Shown here one piece after another: positions 21,120-33,054 of a stretch of DNA of 64,000 nucleotides; positions within the stretch are counted from its first letter, which is position 1; every line of letters starts with the position of its first letter. The notes under the pieces were generated by a model. It made no database searches. It saw only the letters and a program-made list of their open reading frames with translations, and was not told the DNA's origin. Both the position numbers and the translations under genes were made by a program. The stretch is from Lithodes maja (taxonomy: Eukaryota; Arthropoda; Malacostraca; Decapoda; Lithodidae). The DNA is taken from NCBI GenBank assembly GCA_037953745.1, contig JBAKBP010003221.1:60001-124000 (forward strand), in the 5' to 3' direction.

Positions 21120-21452
21120 AATAATACAAAAACCTCACATAAAAACTTTCTTTTGATAGTATATAAGTGCAGTATGTTACAGCAAGAATCTAAGACATTC
21201 TGAGTTTTTGTTCTTAGTAGGCTAGGCTTGTTGAAGCTTGCTCGTTGAGCGTAATATTGTTAAGTGATACTATTATTTTGGGGAAGTGTTGTGTAGATTT
21301 TTTTTTTATATAATGAAGTGTTTTTATGTTTGTGATTGTGCCTTGTTTTTCACAACTTAGGGAGTAGCTGGATGATGCGGGGTTGGTGGGCATTCTGTCT
21401 GGTCAGATGTGGCGTTTACCTGAGGTTAAAACGTCCCACATCTTGGGTGGGG
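21120..21452 (+). other. 3' untranslated region and polypurine tract of element A
   Basis: Noncoding DNA between the pol remnant and the 3' LTR. The purine-rich CTTGGGTGGGG at 21442-21452 directly precedes the LTR start TGTTACG and is the likely polypurine tract for plus-strand priming. Confidence 0.6.
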
Positions 21453-23233
21453 TGTTACGCTGGCCAGCTTGCCAGAATGAACTCGTACTCGCTAGCGCTC
21501 ACAGGGCAGTGAAATGGGCTATAATAATCGTAGAACGATGTTCTTTTCTTTCTTAGAATTCATGTTGTCACAGACAGATCAGTGTTTGCCTTTATTCTTG
21601 TCTGTGACACTTAGAAGTATTTTATATCATTGATAGAGTTATAAGATATGCAGTGTGTTAGTTGCAATGAGAGAGAGAGGGTAGAGCGAGGAGGTAGTGT
21701 GTGTGTGCATTCCTCGCTCGGTGGGCCCGCCCGCTCACTATTGGTTGGCGGGCCTGGCGTGGTATATGACGTCTGTTTGTCGTGTGACGTAGTGGCCTGT
21801 GGTTGGTCGCCGCTATCCTAGCCCGGTGGTCGGGCTCCTTCCCTCCTCTCTCCCGCAGAGCATGGCATTGAGCGCTTGGTCCTACACGTCCCTCGCATTC
21901 TGTCCCAAATCTAACCCCCTTTACTGCTGTTCCTTTCTCTGAACTCCTTCTTTCCAATACTTCTTATTTTTATTCAATTAACCATCCCTTCTGGTTCTCG
22001 CATACGACTTCCATAGTCGGCCAGCCGTATTACCAGCGCCTGTTCTCACATATATGTTTTGCACTAGCTTTAGGGGTTATTAGAATCATAGTCACATGGA
22101 TTCATATTATTGGGTGCTTCTAATTATTTGGTTGTTCTTTATTACTATTTAATGCTAGACAGTGGAGGGTATCTTTGGTCGTTGTCTGTATTATGTATAT
22201 GGCAAGTCAGAGCCTGTATGACTTCGACGGAGCTAGGTAGCCTGTAGTACCCCCTCTTGTGCATATTTTCCTTTGCGAGCTTAGCAGTATACAAGCGAAG
22301 GGCTTTTGCCTACTCTTGCTTGTATGCTTGCTACCTCATTTTGTTGACCTTTGAGGAGCGCCAGGGTAAGACCAGATACTTGAGATCTGGACTTACTAAG
22401 AGAGCCTCCTAGTCACTTAAGGTAAGATAAGGGATATCTGTTCAGGGGAGACAGTAGGCTGCGAACATGCTTGAGCTCTGCCTAGGCTCCTTGTACCTCT
22501 ATGCCGCTGCTAGACTTTATTAGTAAGAAAGACAGCATTTTGTTTATTAACTTTAACTGCGTATGCTTTAGCAATTATTCGCGTATTGTTTTAGCCTAGG
22601 TTGATGCATAGTGCACAACCCAGTATGGCTGTTACTTTGGCTAAGGAAGTACTGTTTTTGAGTTACTGTTATTAGTGCTGTCACAGAGTTGTTGCACTCT
22701 CCTGTTTTATATATATGTATCCTACTTTTTGGTGTATTTAGGATACACGCTTTGGTGTCCTGCCCCTGCATTGTACCTGTTCTATATTCGACGAGCATCT
22801 TAGAGCATCAGACGTTTTTCAGAAGATTCCATATCTGTTTGCTGTAGGACTAGACTTCAAGTGTTTTCATAGAGCATTGAAGAGTTTAGTGTTGAGTTCA
22901 GACTCACACTAAAGATAACGTAAGCATATAACCTTTTATTAAATCTTGTCATAGTTTATTTAAGCATTGTTATTACTTGAGAGCTTTTTATTAACGTAAT
23001 TACTCTTGTTGTGAGTAGGCTTTGCCGTCACCGGAAAGCCTTTGTAGAAGTACACTTAACCCAGTTAATTGATACCCCATTATCCAGTAGATTAACTCTG
23101 GAGGGTTTAAGTGTTTTGTTCACCGGCTTAATAGTTCGAGGGTTTGGAATTAGCGTACCCTTGTTGCAGATCTAGCCTATCTTATAGTCCAATATTAAGT
23201 GCCCTTGTTTATTTCGTTGTGCCGGTCGTAACA
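21453..23233 (+). repeat. 3' LTR of element A (LTR-A)
   Basis: A 1781-bp LTR beginning TGTTACG and ending GTCGTAACA, followed by GTAC (23234-23237). It mirrors the solo LTR at 7537-9328 and matches the truncated 5' LTR at 10550-11303. It contains a GA-rich run near 21668 and several short open frames without recognisable products. Confidence 0.9.
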
Positions 23234-23932
23234 GTACCAATCGAGCAGGACAGTACCTAGGGAAGGCCACATAGATATATGATAAGGAATGTAAGAACAT
23301 AATAAAATGGGAGTCTGCAGAAAGCCGATTGGCCCACGCAAGGCAGATCCCTGTCACACCCAACCCTAATTATAAGCCCAGCTTGCTAACACCATTAGGA
23401 CTGACCTCACCAAAACGGTCAGAGGTCAGAAAACGGGGGTCTGCAGAGCGCCGATTGGCCCACACCTGACAGATCCCCCTCGCACCCAACCCATCTCGTC
23501 CAAAGGGCTATCTAATTTTATCTTAAAGCTCCCTGTCGTTCTTGATCTCACTATAGCACTTGGTAGCCTATTCCACCTATCTACAACTCTGTTACCAAAC
23601 CAATATTTACCTATATCTTTTCTGAAACGAAATTTATCTAATTTGAAACCATTTGTTCGAGTTCTTTCGCTATCACTGAGCTTTAGTACATTTTTCATGT
23701 TCCCTTTATTAATCCCACCAACCCCCTTGAACACCTCTATCATATCCCCTCTAACTCTGCGTCTTTCTAACGAATGTAAGCCTAATTTCTTCAACCTTTC
23801 TTTATACGGGAGATTTCTAATATTATGGATCATTGTTGTCATTCTACGTTGTACTCTCTCCAATGAATCTATGTCCATTCTGTAATAAGGACACCAAAAT
23901 TGAACAGCATAATCCATATGGGGTCTCACTAA

Positions 23933-26395
23933 TGTTACGACCGGGACTCGTATAAAACAAGGGCTCTTAATCATTGGACTAGAAAGGCACACAGCCACAA
24001 CGGTAACACTAGATCCAACCCTCGAACTTATAATGCCGGCGCACAAAAACACCTATACCCTCCAGAGTTAAATCTGCGATAGCGGGGTATCCTCTAACTC
24101 GGTATAAATGCACTACTACTACAGGCTGATGATCTCTGATACAGCCTGATCACAAAAACATACAATTACGTTAATCATGTATACAAGGAAAAAGATAGAG
24201 AGCTTAATTAAATCACTGGAATGATTAAATGCAAACAAGAAGAAGGTATAATTAAAGTTACTCTAAACAATAATAAACTGTCACTCCTATATTAAAGAAA
24301 GTGAATGAAAGTCCTAAAGCATCGAACAGGAATCTTCTGAAGAAAGTCTGATGCTGCTTAAGATGATCGAATCGGATTTTGAACTGTTATATAAAGCAGG
24401 AACAGGATATGACAAGTGTAGGGACATACAGTGTTAACTGGCACGGGAATAATAATAAATGCGCAATAGTATTATCTCCAACAACAAAAGAAGTACTTCC
24501 TCAGGCAACGCAAAAGTCTGCTCGGGTTGTGCAACTCAACAACAACCAAGGCTTGCTATCAATGTGAATAAAAATGCTGCATACATAACATGAGAGTTTA
24601 TAATCCTAATCGGGTGTCTGCTAGGCGAATAAAGTCTAGCTGGGATGTCGGAGGCTAGGAAACAATGGCTGAGCAAGCGGCTCGTAGCCTAGCGAGGTCC
24701 TTAACCCGTTGAGCCCTGGCTAGTTATAATATTTTGTTCACCCCAGTCCCAAGCCATTTTCACTTCTTTTTTTTTTTTTTTTGCTAAAATGGAAGACAAG
24801 GATGAGAAATGAAAAAAAAAAAATAAATCACCTCGGATATTTTTTTTTTGGGGGGGAAGCCTCAAAAAAAATTGTTGAGCCAAAATGGAAGAGAATGGTG
24901 AGAAATGAAGAAAAAAATAAAAAAAACTCACCTCGGTCATTTGGGGGGCGGGGGGTGGGGGGTCGAAAGTTCGTGTCCCCCGCATGACCACCCGCCCTGG
25001 AGCACTAGGGTGAAAACTGAGTATGGCATTGTACGGCATACATCCTAAGGAGTGTCTCACATAAATCTCAAGCCTCTAGCTCCCATACGACCGGAGTAAT
25101 GAAGGTTCAAAGTGGCGGTGAACTAAGGGTGCAAAGTATCCCCACTAAGCCCACCACCACCAGCCGCATGGCTGTCTTGGCCCGCTCACACCTACCGGCC
25201 CGGCTCCCACACACACTACGGTACCTCCCCCTCCTATTCTCCCGCCATTTCCTACCTTACGAGCCACGTAAATGATTTTAATATGCCGGACACACGTGAT
25301 GAGTCGCTGGGAGTTGGTGATAACAAACTGCCGACGCATCACGTGCGACGCTGGGTCTCAATGGGTTAAGACTGTACGGCCAAATTACGTTAAATGACGG
25401 GGTGCTCTCTTGAGAGATCCAGATCGCTAGTATCTGGTTCTCTCCTGGCGACCCTCTTCAAGTCAAAGCAAAACGAGTTAGCACAGTGTTGGGTGGCAGA
25501 GGCAAAAGCCCTCACTCGCAACACAGTGCTAAACTCACAAGGTACACAGTCAGAAAGACAACCTAAGCTTCCCACGTATCCGTTGCGATTGTACAAGTTC
25601 AACAAAACCTGCTACACATCGGAAATCAGAACAACAATAGCCTCACCCCAGTCTAGCATTAAATAGCCCAGCAGACAACCAAGAAATAGGTAGGGAGACA
25701 CCGTGAGTGTGTCGAAACTCTACAGACAAAATGTTAACCCCTCCAAAATGTCTAACTAAACATGGAATATCTGAGAGCTTCAGCATATAATACGATGGCC
25801 GATATATGAAATCGTGCAGAACCAAAGGGGAGTTATGATATTAAATAGATTAGAAGCATAAGAGGTAAGAAGTTGAGAGAGAGAGAAAGTGTTCTATAGG
25901 TAGAAGTCGGGGACAGGTGGCAAGGGAGGTGTGAAGGGTATGCTGGTCAGGCAAGCTCTGAGGAAGGTAGCTCCACGGGAACCTCAGGATCACACAAAGG
26001 CATGGTGGTCAGCCAATCACAGGCCGATACGTCACAAGGCAGCAGGCCTCCAGAAGGCGCCAGGAACTACCAGCCAATCAGAAGCGAGAGAAAGCCTGTG
26101 CGCGCGGGAAAAACTCCTCCAGGATGGAGGAAGGAAGCAACACTCACTACCCCCATGCTGCTCGCTCGCTCTCTCTCTCTCAACCTCACTACAATGCATC
26201 TTATGTTCTACTCATGATATAAAATGCTTCCCGTTGTCACAGACGAAAATAAAGACCACCACGGGACTGTCTGTAACAACACAAACACTATGAAAGAAAG
26301 AACAACATTCTCTGATAACTGTAGCCCATTTCACTGCCCTGGCGAGCGCTAGTGGCTACCGGGAGGCGATTCTGCCAACGCTGGTAGGCGTCACA
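23933..26395 (-). mobile_element. Solo LTR-B (right arm)
   Basis: A 2463-bp reverse-oriented copy of the solo LTR at 4094-6837, again between TTAG/CTAA flanks inside the CR1-like element. It lacks the SINE, giving the pre-insertion sequence for that site. It carries the piggyBac-type MITE at 24705-25365. Confidence 0.9.
24705..25365. mobile_element. piggyBac-type MITE in LTR-B (right arm)
   Basis: Mirror of 5124-5785. TTAA lies at 24701-24704 and 25366-25369; the ends are CCCGTTGAGCCC and GGGTCTCAATGGG. T and A runs differ slightly in length from the left copy. Noncoding. Confidence 0.85.
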
Positions 26396-27007
26396 CTAAT
26401 GACAAGTAAAGTTTTAAGATAACATCAGCAGTTCTGTTACTCACACTCCTAGAAATGAACCCGAGAATCCTGTTTGCCTTGTTATGAACGCTTATACACT
26501 GTTTTCTAGGCTTCAAATAATTGCTAACAAACACACCTAGATCTTTCTCACAGTCTGAGTTTTGTAATTCCATATTAGCTAGTTTATATTTAACATTTGT
26601 ATGCATCTTCCCTATCTTTAATACCTTGCATTTGTCAATGTTAAACTTCATCTGCCAATTTACTGACCATTCGTTTAAGCTATCTAGACCCCTTTGGAAG
26701 CACCTATATCGCTATCTGAATCAATTGTTCTCCTCATTTTGGTATCGTCTGAAATTTACTTATCCTACTAGTTACTGTATACCTAAATCAAGGTCATTTA
26801 TGTATATAACAAACAAAAGAGGACCCAATACAGATCCCTGGGGGACACCACTTTTGACTGCTCCCCACCCTGACTTGGTACCATTTTTGCTGACTCTCTG
26901 CTTCCTACCAATTAGCCATGACCTAATCCATCTCAACAACGCCCCACCTATTCCACGCGCCTCAACCTTTCTCATCAATCCCTCATGAGGGACTCGGTCG
27001 AAAGCTT

Positions 27008-27556
27008 GGTAATTTTTTTGAAAAGACTCGCAGCGTTATTATACATAATTTATTAGGGAAAGTGAAGCTCTATGGAATCCTTATAATATACTCACATAGA
27101 CTCCACTGTGGAAGAATAGTTTTGATAGTTAACTATAGTTTTGATGTAAATACTACCGCAACTACGAATCTTGTTTCCGAGACCTAGTATATTAACCTAA
27201 CCAAACAACCTAACCTAACCTAACTCTAGAGTGCCCTAGACCCAGTACGTGGGATACAACACTAGCCCTTGCAAGTTGCATGCCAGCTACTGTGGGTTCA
27301 TATATTAGATACTCCATTTCGAACACTTTTTGTAAACATGAACACGTCCGTAGCAGAGCTCTCAAGATTGCGGGACTGAGTTTGTTTACGCGCGGGACTA
27401 TTTATATCGACAAAATCGAGTTACAAAACTTATCAAAACTTTTCTACCACAAAGGGAATCTATCATCTATGTGAGTATATTATAAGGATTCCATAGAGCT
27501 TCACTTTCCCTAATAAATTATGTATAATAACGCTGCGAGTCTATTCGCGATAATTA
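27008..27556. mobile_element. Foldback MITE (right arm)
   Basis: Mirror of 2933-3481, with the same 10-bp duplication (TCGAAAGCTT on this strand) on each side and the same inverted ends. The arthropod-type telomere repeat appears as CCTAA units at about 27192-27234. Confidence 0.8.
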
Positions 27557-28088
27557 TCGAAAGCTTTACTGAAATCTAAATATATATCATATGACTTGTC
27601 ATTGTCTACTGCTTCATATACCTCTGAGAAAAAGCTAAGCAAATTAGTAAGGCAAGAACGTCCCTGAGTGAATCCATGCTGAGAGAAGAATTGATTAAAT
27701 TAAATGTTTCTAAGTGGTTTCTAATGTTCCTAGCAATAATTGACTCTAGCAACTTTCCTATGATTGCTGTGAGACTAATGGGACGGTAATTAGCTGCTAT
27801 TGATTTATCACCTTTTTTGAAGATCGGAATTACATTTGCAAGCTTCCAAGCTTCTGGAACTAAGCCTGTCTCTAATGTGACTTGTTAAATAGAAATGTTA
27901 ATGGGTAACTTAACTCATCTCTGCATTCTTTTAATACTCTAGCATCAGGGCCAGGCGATTTCTGAGGTTTAAGTCTGTCAATTTCCTTAAGCACATAATT
28001 TCTACTTATAGTAACCGTACTTAACCTATTTTCTAGTAGTGAGTAGTGAGTGAGAGCACACGGGTTGGTTGAGCTTCTCAAAAGGGGA

Positions 28089-28840
28089 TTTTCGGAGGGT
28101 TATAGTGGGGCTAAGTGACCGATATACGTATCAGAAGATCGGCGATGATACAGTGTTTCGGCACATTGTAAACAGAACGTGGTTTCTTGTTTAAACATCG
28201 CCCACAAAGCATCTTTAGTATAATCTTGAGAGTGTTATTACCAGTGTCAGGGAGGGGACAAGGGAGCCGTTAGATACCAGCCCAGCCCTGCCCTGGCACC
28301 ATAAAACCTCCAGAAACAACAAGGTGAGTGAAGTCACACACCAAGCGTGGTTGCTTAGTTAGGTACAAATATATTTCCTTGCATAGTGTTTCACAGTATC
28401 TTCTCTTTATATATATAGTTATACGACTATTATTATTTTATATTATATATATTTTCTTTTTTCTTTTTAATTTTCAGTTACTGTCTTAAAATATAGCATG
28501 ATTTTCTTTAACTTTGCATTATACTTTGTGAGTTAAATAACTTCTCTTACTCTTTTCAATTGTTTCACAGTAGCTTCTCTCTATATATATAGCTAAACGA
28601 CTATTGTTTTATATAATTTTTTTCTTTTCCAGTCTCCATCTGGTAAAATAGCCTGATTTTCTGTAACTTTGCATTATACTTATTGAGTTAAATAACTTCT
28701 CTTACTCTTTCTATTTCTAACGCTACTCATAGGATGTTAACATTTTCACTTTTTTTCGGGCAGAGGCTCGTCCCATAGGAAGTAAGGATATATAGATTTA
28801 ATATTAGGGCATAGGTAGATGATTAAGATAATAAGACAAG
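28089..28840 (+). other. Upstream region of the RLE-type element, right arm
   Basis: Noncoding mirror of 1649-2400. It holds AACAAGGTGAGTGAAG at 28316-28331 (splice-donor-like), a 155-bp tandem repeat (28385-28708) and two acceptor-like strings, TTTAATTTTCAG near 28478 and TTTTCCAG near 28632. A promoter or 5'-UTR role for the downstream retrotransposon is possible but unproven. Confidence 0.4.
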
Positions 28841-29065
28841 ATGGCATTAACTCGGTCCCAGTCGAGGAATAATCCTGATGAAAGACATAATACAGTGAGG
28901 GATGCAGTACAAATGAACCGTGAAATAGACAATGTAGTTAATGGGGATGTACAGGCAAACCCTGTTAGAGAAAATGCAGGTAATAACAATCAACAACTGC
29001 AGCCCGCAGAAGAAAATGCAGGAATCAATAATTCGCAAGACAACAGAGGTGTGGAACAAAAATAA
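28841..29065 (+). pseudogene. Asn/Gln-rich leader of the RLE-type element
   Basis: The ATG at 28841 starts a 74-codon frame (MALTRSQSRNN) rich in Asn, Gln and Glu, with no domain. The same composition continues in the next frame from about 29060 (NNENGVNEDNERE), so a 1-base indel in the A run at 29056-29064 probably separates the leader from the RT frame. The identical break is in the left arm. A programmed frameshift is a less likely alternative. Confidence 0.55.
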
Positions 29066-30659
29066 TGAAAATGGTGTAAACGAAGATAATGAGAGAGAAA
29101 TAATCGAAAATTGTGAACAGAACGAACGACCTCGTAACGTAAACATGAATGGTGGAGAATGGATGGGACATTCTCGTGACAGACTCACAACATTAGTGAA
29201 TGAAATTTATACAGAAGTGATACAATGGCAACATAATAAGTTTGAACTACCGATTTGTGAAGCCGCAAAAGACATGCTGGGGGAACTCAGACGTATGATC
29301 CTAAGGTATGTTCAGGATGCCCCATTGGCGCACGTGGCAATCAAGATAGCTTCTTTCATTCCTCAGTTGTTCCTTCAAAGAAAAAGACCAAAGGCAAAAC
29401 TGAATGAGAACATTAAAGCGCTGAAACAGAGAATGGAGTGGTGGAAAAATAGGGAGTTAGACAAAATTCTTAGCCAAGTACGAGCAATCCAGCAAAGACT
29501 GAAAACAAAACAACGAAGAAAGAGGAAGCCAGATGATATGGCACGAATAGTGGGAAATAGCATGAGGATTGGTAAAGTGGCACAGGCAGTCAGAATGGTC
29601 ACTGGGGAAGCCTCAAGTGGGGTGCACGAAGTGAATCGACGCATCTTGGACCAGCTAAAGGAGAAACACCCAGAAGCAAAACCAGCAAGTGATAAGGCCA
29701 AACTAGACGGGGAATATGTTCCTCCAGACCCAGTGATATATGAGAATATAACTGGAGACCTCATATGGAGAAAGGCGCTGCAAACACAGGGAGGAGCAGG
29801 TCCATCAGGTGTAGATGCTAAGACTTGGAGGATCTTCCTAAGTCAAAACAAGTTTGGTTCAGCCGCGAGTGACCTTTGTGAAGCAATAGCAATGCTGGCA
29901 AAGAAACTTGCATCATCACCATGCGTGAACATAGAAGCTCTGACAGCATGTCGCCTGATACCTTTAAATAAGAATCCAGGAATTAGACCAGTAGGCGTTG
30001 GGGAAGTTCTTAGAAGGATTATAGGAAAAGCAATCATGTCCGTATTTGGAAAAGATGTACAAAGAGCAGTGGGCAACTTACAAGTATGTGCAGGACAGCA
30101 AGCCGGAGGAGAAGCAGCAATACATGCAATGAGGAAGGTGTATGAGGAGGAAGATTGTGAAGCGGTATTGCTAGTGGATGCAACAAATGCCTTTAACACC
30201 ATTAATGGGGAGGCACCTATTCACAACATCAAGATCAAATGCCCGAGCATCGCAAAGTACATAGAAAACACTTATAAGGAGCCAGCTAACCTGTATATAG
30301 TTGGAAGCACAAAGAAGGAAGAAATGAAAATTCTCAAATCAAATGAAGGAACAACGCAAGGAGATCCAGTGGCAATGGCAATGTACGCACTGGCACTATC
30401 TATTCTGCAGCAGAAAATAAAACATGAGGCAACCCAAGTGAAACAAGTGGCATATGCAGATGACCTCACAGGTGCAGGAAGAATAGGGGATCTCAAAGAA
30501 TGGTGGCGGAGAGTACAATCGGTTGGCGAAGTCATTGGGTACCATCCGAATGCTAGTAAATCTGTGCTAATAGTGAAAGAAGACAAGTATGAAGAAGCGG
30601 TGTGGACTTTTGATGGGACAGGAGTGAAGATTACAAAGGAGGGTCAATGCCATTTGTGA
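29060..30659 (+). pseudogene. Reverse transcriptase domain of the RLE-type element
   Basis: About 530 codons. The first third is charged and without a known domain (KRPKAKLNENIKALKQRM). The RT follows: ALTACRLIPLNKNPGIRPVG (finger motifs), VLLVDATNAFNTINGE (motif A, first catalytic Asp at about 30178), GTTQGDPVAMAMYAL (motif B, about 30347) and VAYADDLTG (motif C, about 30449-30475). The frame stops at TGA 30657-30659, but the reading VVIGTEEC continues in frame to the Gypsy insertion and beyond it, so the TGA (probably once GGA) is a nonsense mutation. The catalytic residues are intact. Confidence 0.8.
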
Positions 30660-30682
30660 GTAGTAATAGGCACAGAAGAATG

Positions 30683-32540
30683 TGTTACGACCGGGCACTC
30701 GGGTACACTAGGGCTCTTACACAGGACTCGAGTATGGCTCGCTGCCACAACGGAAAACACACGATCCCAACCCCAGAGTACTGCCAGCCGAACAAAAAAC
30801 GCCACTACCCTCCAGAGTTCTATCTGCTATAACGGGGTATACAAGAACTCGGTACTAGCGTTTCACACAACAGACTAATAATCACGACGGGAGTTATCTA
30901 GTCTGGTCAACAATCAAACAAAGAAGAAAGTACTACAACACTAAAGAATAGTGTTGGCCGAAGCCGAAGTAATCCACCCTTGAACTAAGAACTTAAGAAG
31001 TCCTCCACCCTCTACTTCGGATCGGCACTATTACGTTACGTTAAACAATAGTCCTCGAGCATCAAGCAAGGAATCTTCTGATAAGTTAGATGCTTCTCGA
31101 ATACTCATAAGAAGTAAGTATCGGATTTTGAACAGCAATTTAATGAATAACTCACTGGTAATTAAAGGCTTTAAATTGACATAAGAAGAATTATAAGAAT
31201 AAGCAATAGGATATGGCAAACATTAAGAAGAAGTACTCCGACAATGCACTGGCAATAGCCTACTAAGATTGTGCTCGTGGGCCACTAATCTCTGAAGTAG
31301 CTAAGCGTGCCACACATGAAATCAATAGTGCTTAAACAATAATATACATAAGGAGAAGCTTCAATACTATGCTGTATCTGCTGGTCGAGCAAAGTCTAGC
31401 TGGGATATCTAAGGTTAAGAGACAATGGCTGAGCAAGCGGCTCGTAGCCTAGCGAGGTCCTTAAGACTGTGCGGCCAAATTACGGTAATTGACGGGATGC
31501 TCTCTTGAGAGATCCAGATCACTAGTATCTGGTTCTCTCCTGGCGATCCTCTCAAAGTCAAGCAAATGAGATAGCACAGTGTTGGGTGGCACAGGCAAAA
31601 GCCCTCACTCGCAACACAGTGCTAAACTCCCACGGTACACAGTCAGAAAGACCACCTAGGCGTTCCACGTCTCCGTTGCAATTGTACTGGTTCAACCGCA
31701 ACCTAGTACTCATAGGAAATCACAACTCAGAAACCCTATCCCAGTCTAGCATTGCCTAAACCAGCAGAAAACAGGAACATGAATAATCGCACACAGGGAA
31801 ATGCATATACGAGTGCAACAAACATCAATCAATCCTATTCTAGTTAACCCTTCCAAAAATAGGCTATCTAACAGGCACTTATCTCGTGAGAACTCAAGCG
31901 ATAATACTTTGGCTGACTAAATCTGCACCAAAGGGGTCATGGAGGTTAAACAGGGACGAGAAGAGAAGAAGATAGGCTGTTCAGAGAGTAGAGAAAGTTC
32001 ACATCAGTCGGAAGAATATGGATAGTTGCAAGGGATATGAGAAGTCGCTTTGCCTGATGAGTTCTGATGGCTGGTGGCACGAACCTCTCTTTTTATACTC
32101 GGCCCTCTAGCGGCATATCTCAAACTACTTAAGGACCGCCCACTGGCAATCATGACGTCATATTCTCTCTCAATCTGGGATCGACAAAGAACTTCCCACG
32201 CGCTGAAAGGGAGGAAGGGAGGAGGGAGGAGGGAATTAGGCCTATCTGCCCGCGTGGCGCACTCACTGGTCCCTGTTACGTAATATCTCTCTCTCTCTCC
32301 TCTCATCATTACATATAAGTCCCACACACAATACTTATAACTAATGATATAAAATAGAACTCGTTGACTCAGATGAAAACAAAATACATATTTATAATAC
32401 TTATAGTACAACGGCTCACATAAACTAAGTTAGGAAACTCTACACAGACTACAGCCAAAGTTCCTGCCCTGACGATCCTAGCGAGAGTGGGGCCTGACTG
32501 GGCGTTCTGTACAGCATGCTCATACTCGACATGCGTCACA
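30683..32540 (-). repeat. 3' LTR of Gypsy element C
   Basis: An 1858-bp copy of 38412-40269, offset by 7729 bp throughout with no indel. Around 31440-31700 it matches LTR-B closely and contains a single TTAA where LTR-B has the piggyBac-type MITE. Confidence 0.95.
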
Positions 32541-32550
32541 CCTCCCCCAA
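32541..32550 (-). promoter_or_regulatory. Polypurine tract of Gypsy element C
   Basis: The minus strand reads TTGGGGGAGG directly before the 3' LTR, a purine run of the kind used to prime plus-strand synthesis. Confidence 0.75.
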
Positions 32551-33054
32551 GATTTTACTTGCTCGACCCTGAGCTAAAATCTGATATACAGAACCCCATC
32601 AAACCCCTCACACCCAGCGACCGCATGGCACTAAAACAACGCTGAGTTTATCACTAAAACACATCTTATAAAAAAAAATTCACATTTCATAACTCCTCCC
32701 AACAATAGTAAAAGACATAATATCATGCTCCCAGAGCGAGCTTACAGCAGCTCAGCCGTTTGATAGTTCGTGGACTACTCAAACACTATAGGCTATGACA
32801 AACTTATACAATTATCTATATCAAAAAGAAAGAGTTTTTATATGATTTTTTTATATTTTAATATGTTTTTTTCCGGCTGCACTATAAGGGCAGCCTATTT
32901 TCTTCTATACCAAACGCTCAACAATCCTGCTTTACGACCCAATACGCTGGGCTACAACCGCGAGCCAACAAGCACCAAGCGCAAAATACTACTCAAACCA
33001 AAGCAGGAGGCTACCCGTGTGTCAATCTCTTCGGGATCATACACCTGTGATAGC
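32551..33054 (-). other. Noncoding 3' region of Gypsy element C
   Basis: About 500 bp between the end of the polyprotein and the polypurine tract. It is AT-rich, without an open frame of note on the element strand; no env-like gene is present. Confidence 0.6.

Larger units (their letters stand above)
10550..23233 (+). mobile_element. Gypsy element A, internally deleted and split by a DNA transposon
   Basis: An LTR retrotransposon made up of a truncated 5' LTR (10550-11303), gag and protease remnants, a 6.7 kb DNA transposon (12193-18922), pol remnants, and a full 3' LTR (21453-23233). Its protein remnants align with the intact element C at 30683-40269, but capsid, zinc knuckle, integrase core, the RT catalytic core and most of RNase H are gone. 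The 3' flank is GTAC (23234-23237), matching the duplication seen around the solo LTR in the left arm. It is a non-autonomous derivative. Confidence 0.88.
23238..28088 (-). mobile_element. CR1-like LINE, broken (right arm)
   Basis: Mirror copy of 2401-7536 on the minus strand. The C-terminal RT portion is at 23430-23932, the palm and thumb piece (VPQGSVLGPLLF, KCKVLKIG) at 26396-27007, and the N-terminal palm (KSPGPDA) at 27557-28081. It is interrupted by the solo LTR-B (23933-26395) and the foldback MITE (27008-27556). Substitutions against the left arm include Cys for Tyr in VQFWCPY and Gly for Glu in KSGWGAV. The coding frame is broken in the same places as the left copy, so it died before the arms separated. 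Confidence 0.87.
21453..30488. repeat. Right arm of the giant inverted repeat
   Basis: This is the mirror partner of 1-9328. It carries the same elements in reverse order: Gypsy LTR, CR1-like LINE with nested solo LTR and MITEs, and the RLE-type retrotransposon. It lacks the SINE at 6406-6683. Its inner LTR is the 3' LTR of Gypsy element A, whereas the left-arm copy is a solo LTR with GTAC on both sides. The palindrome continues outward past the window edge on the left, so on this side its outer end is not defined within the window. Confidence 0.95.

Noticed and set aside
32074..32411. Frames shared by both LTRs of Gypsy C, one on each strand
   Set aside because: They are LTR sequence with no domain and overlap each other on opposite strands.
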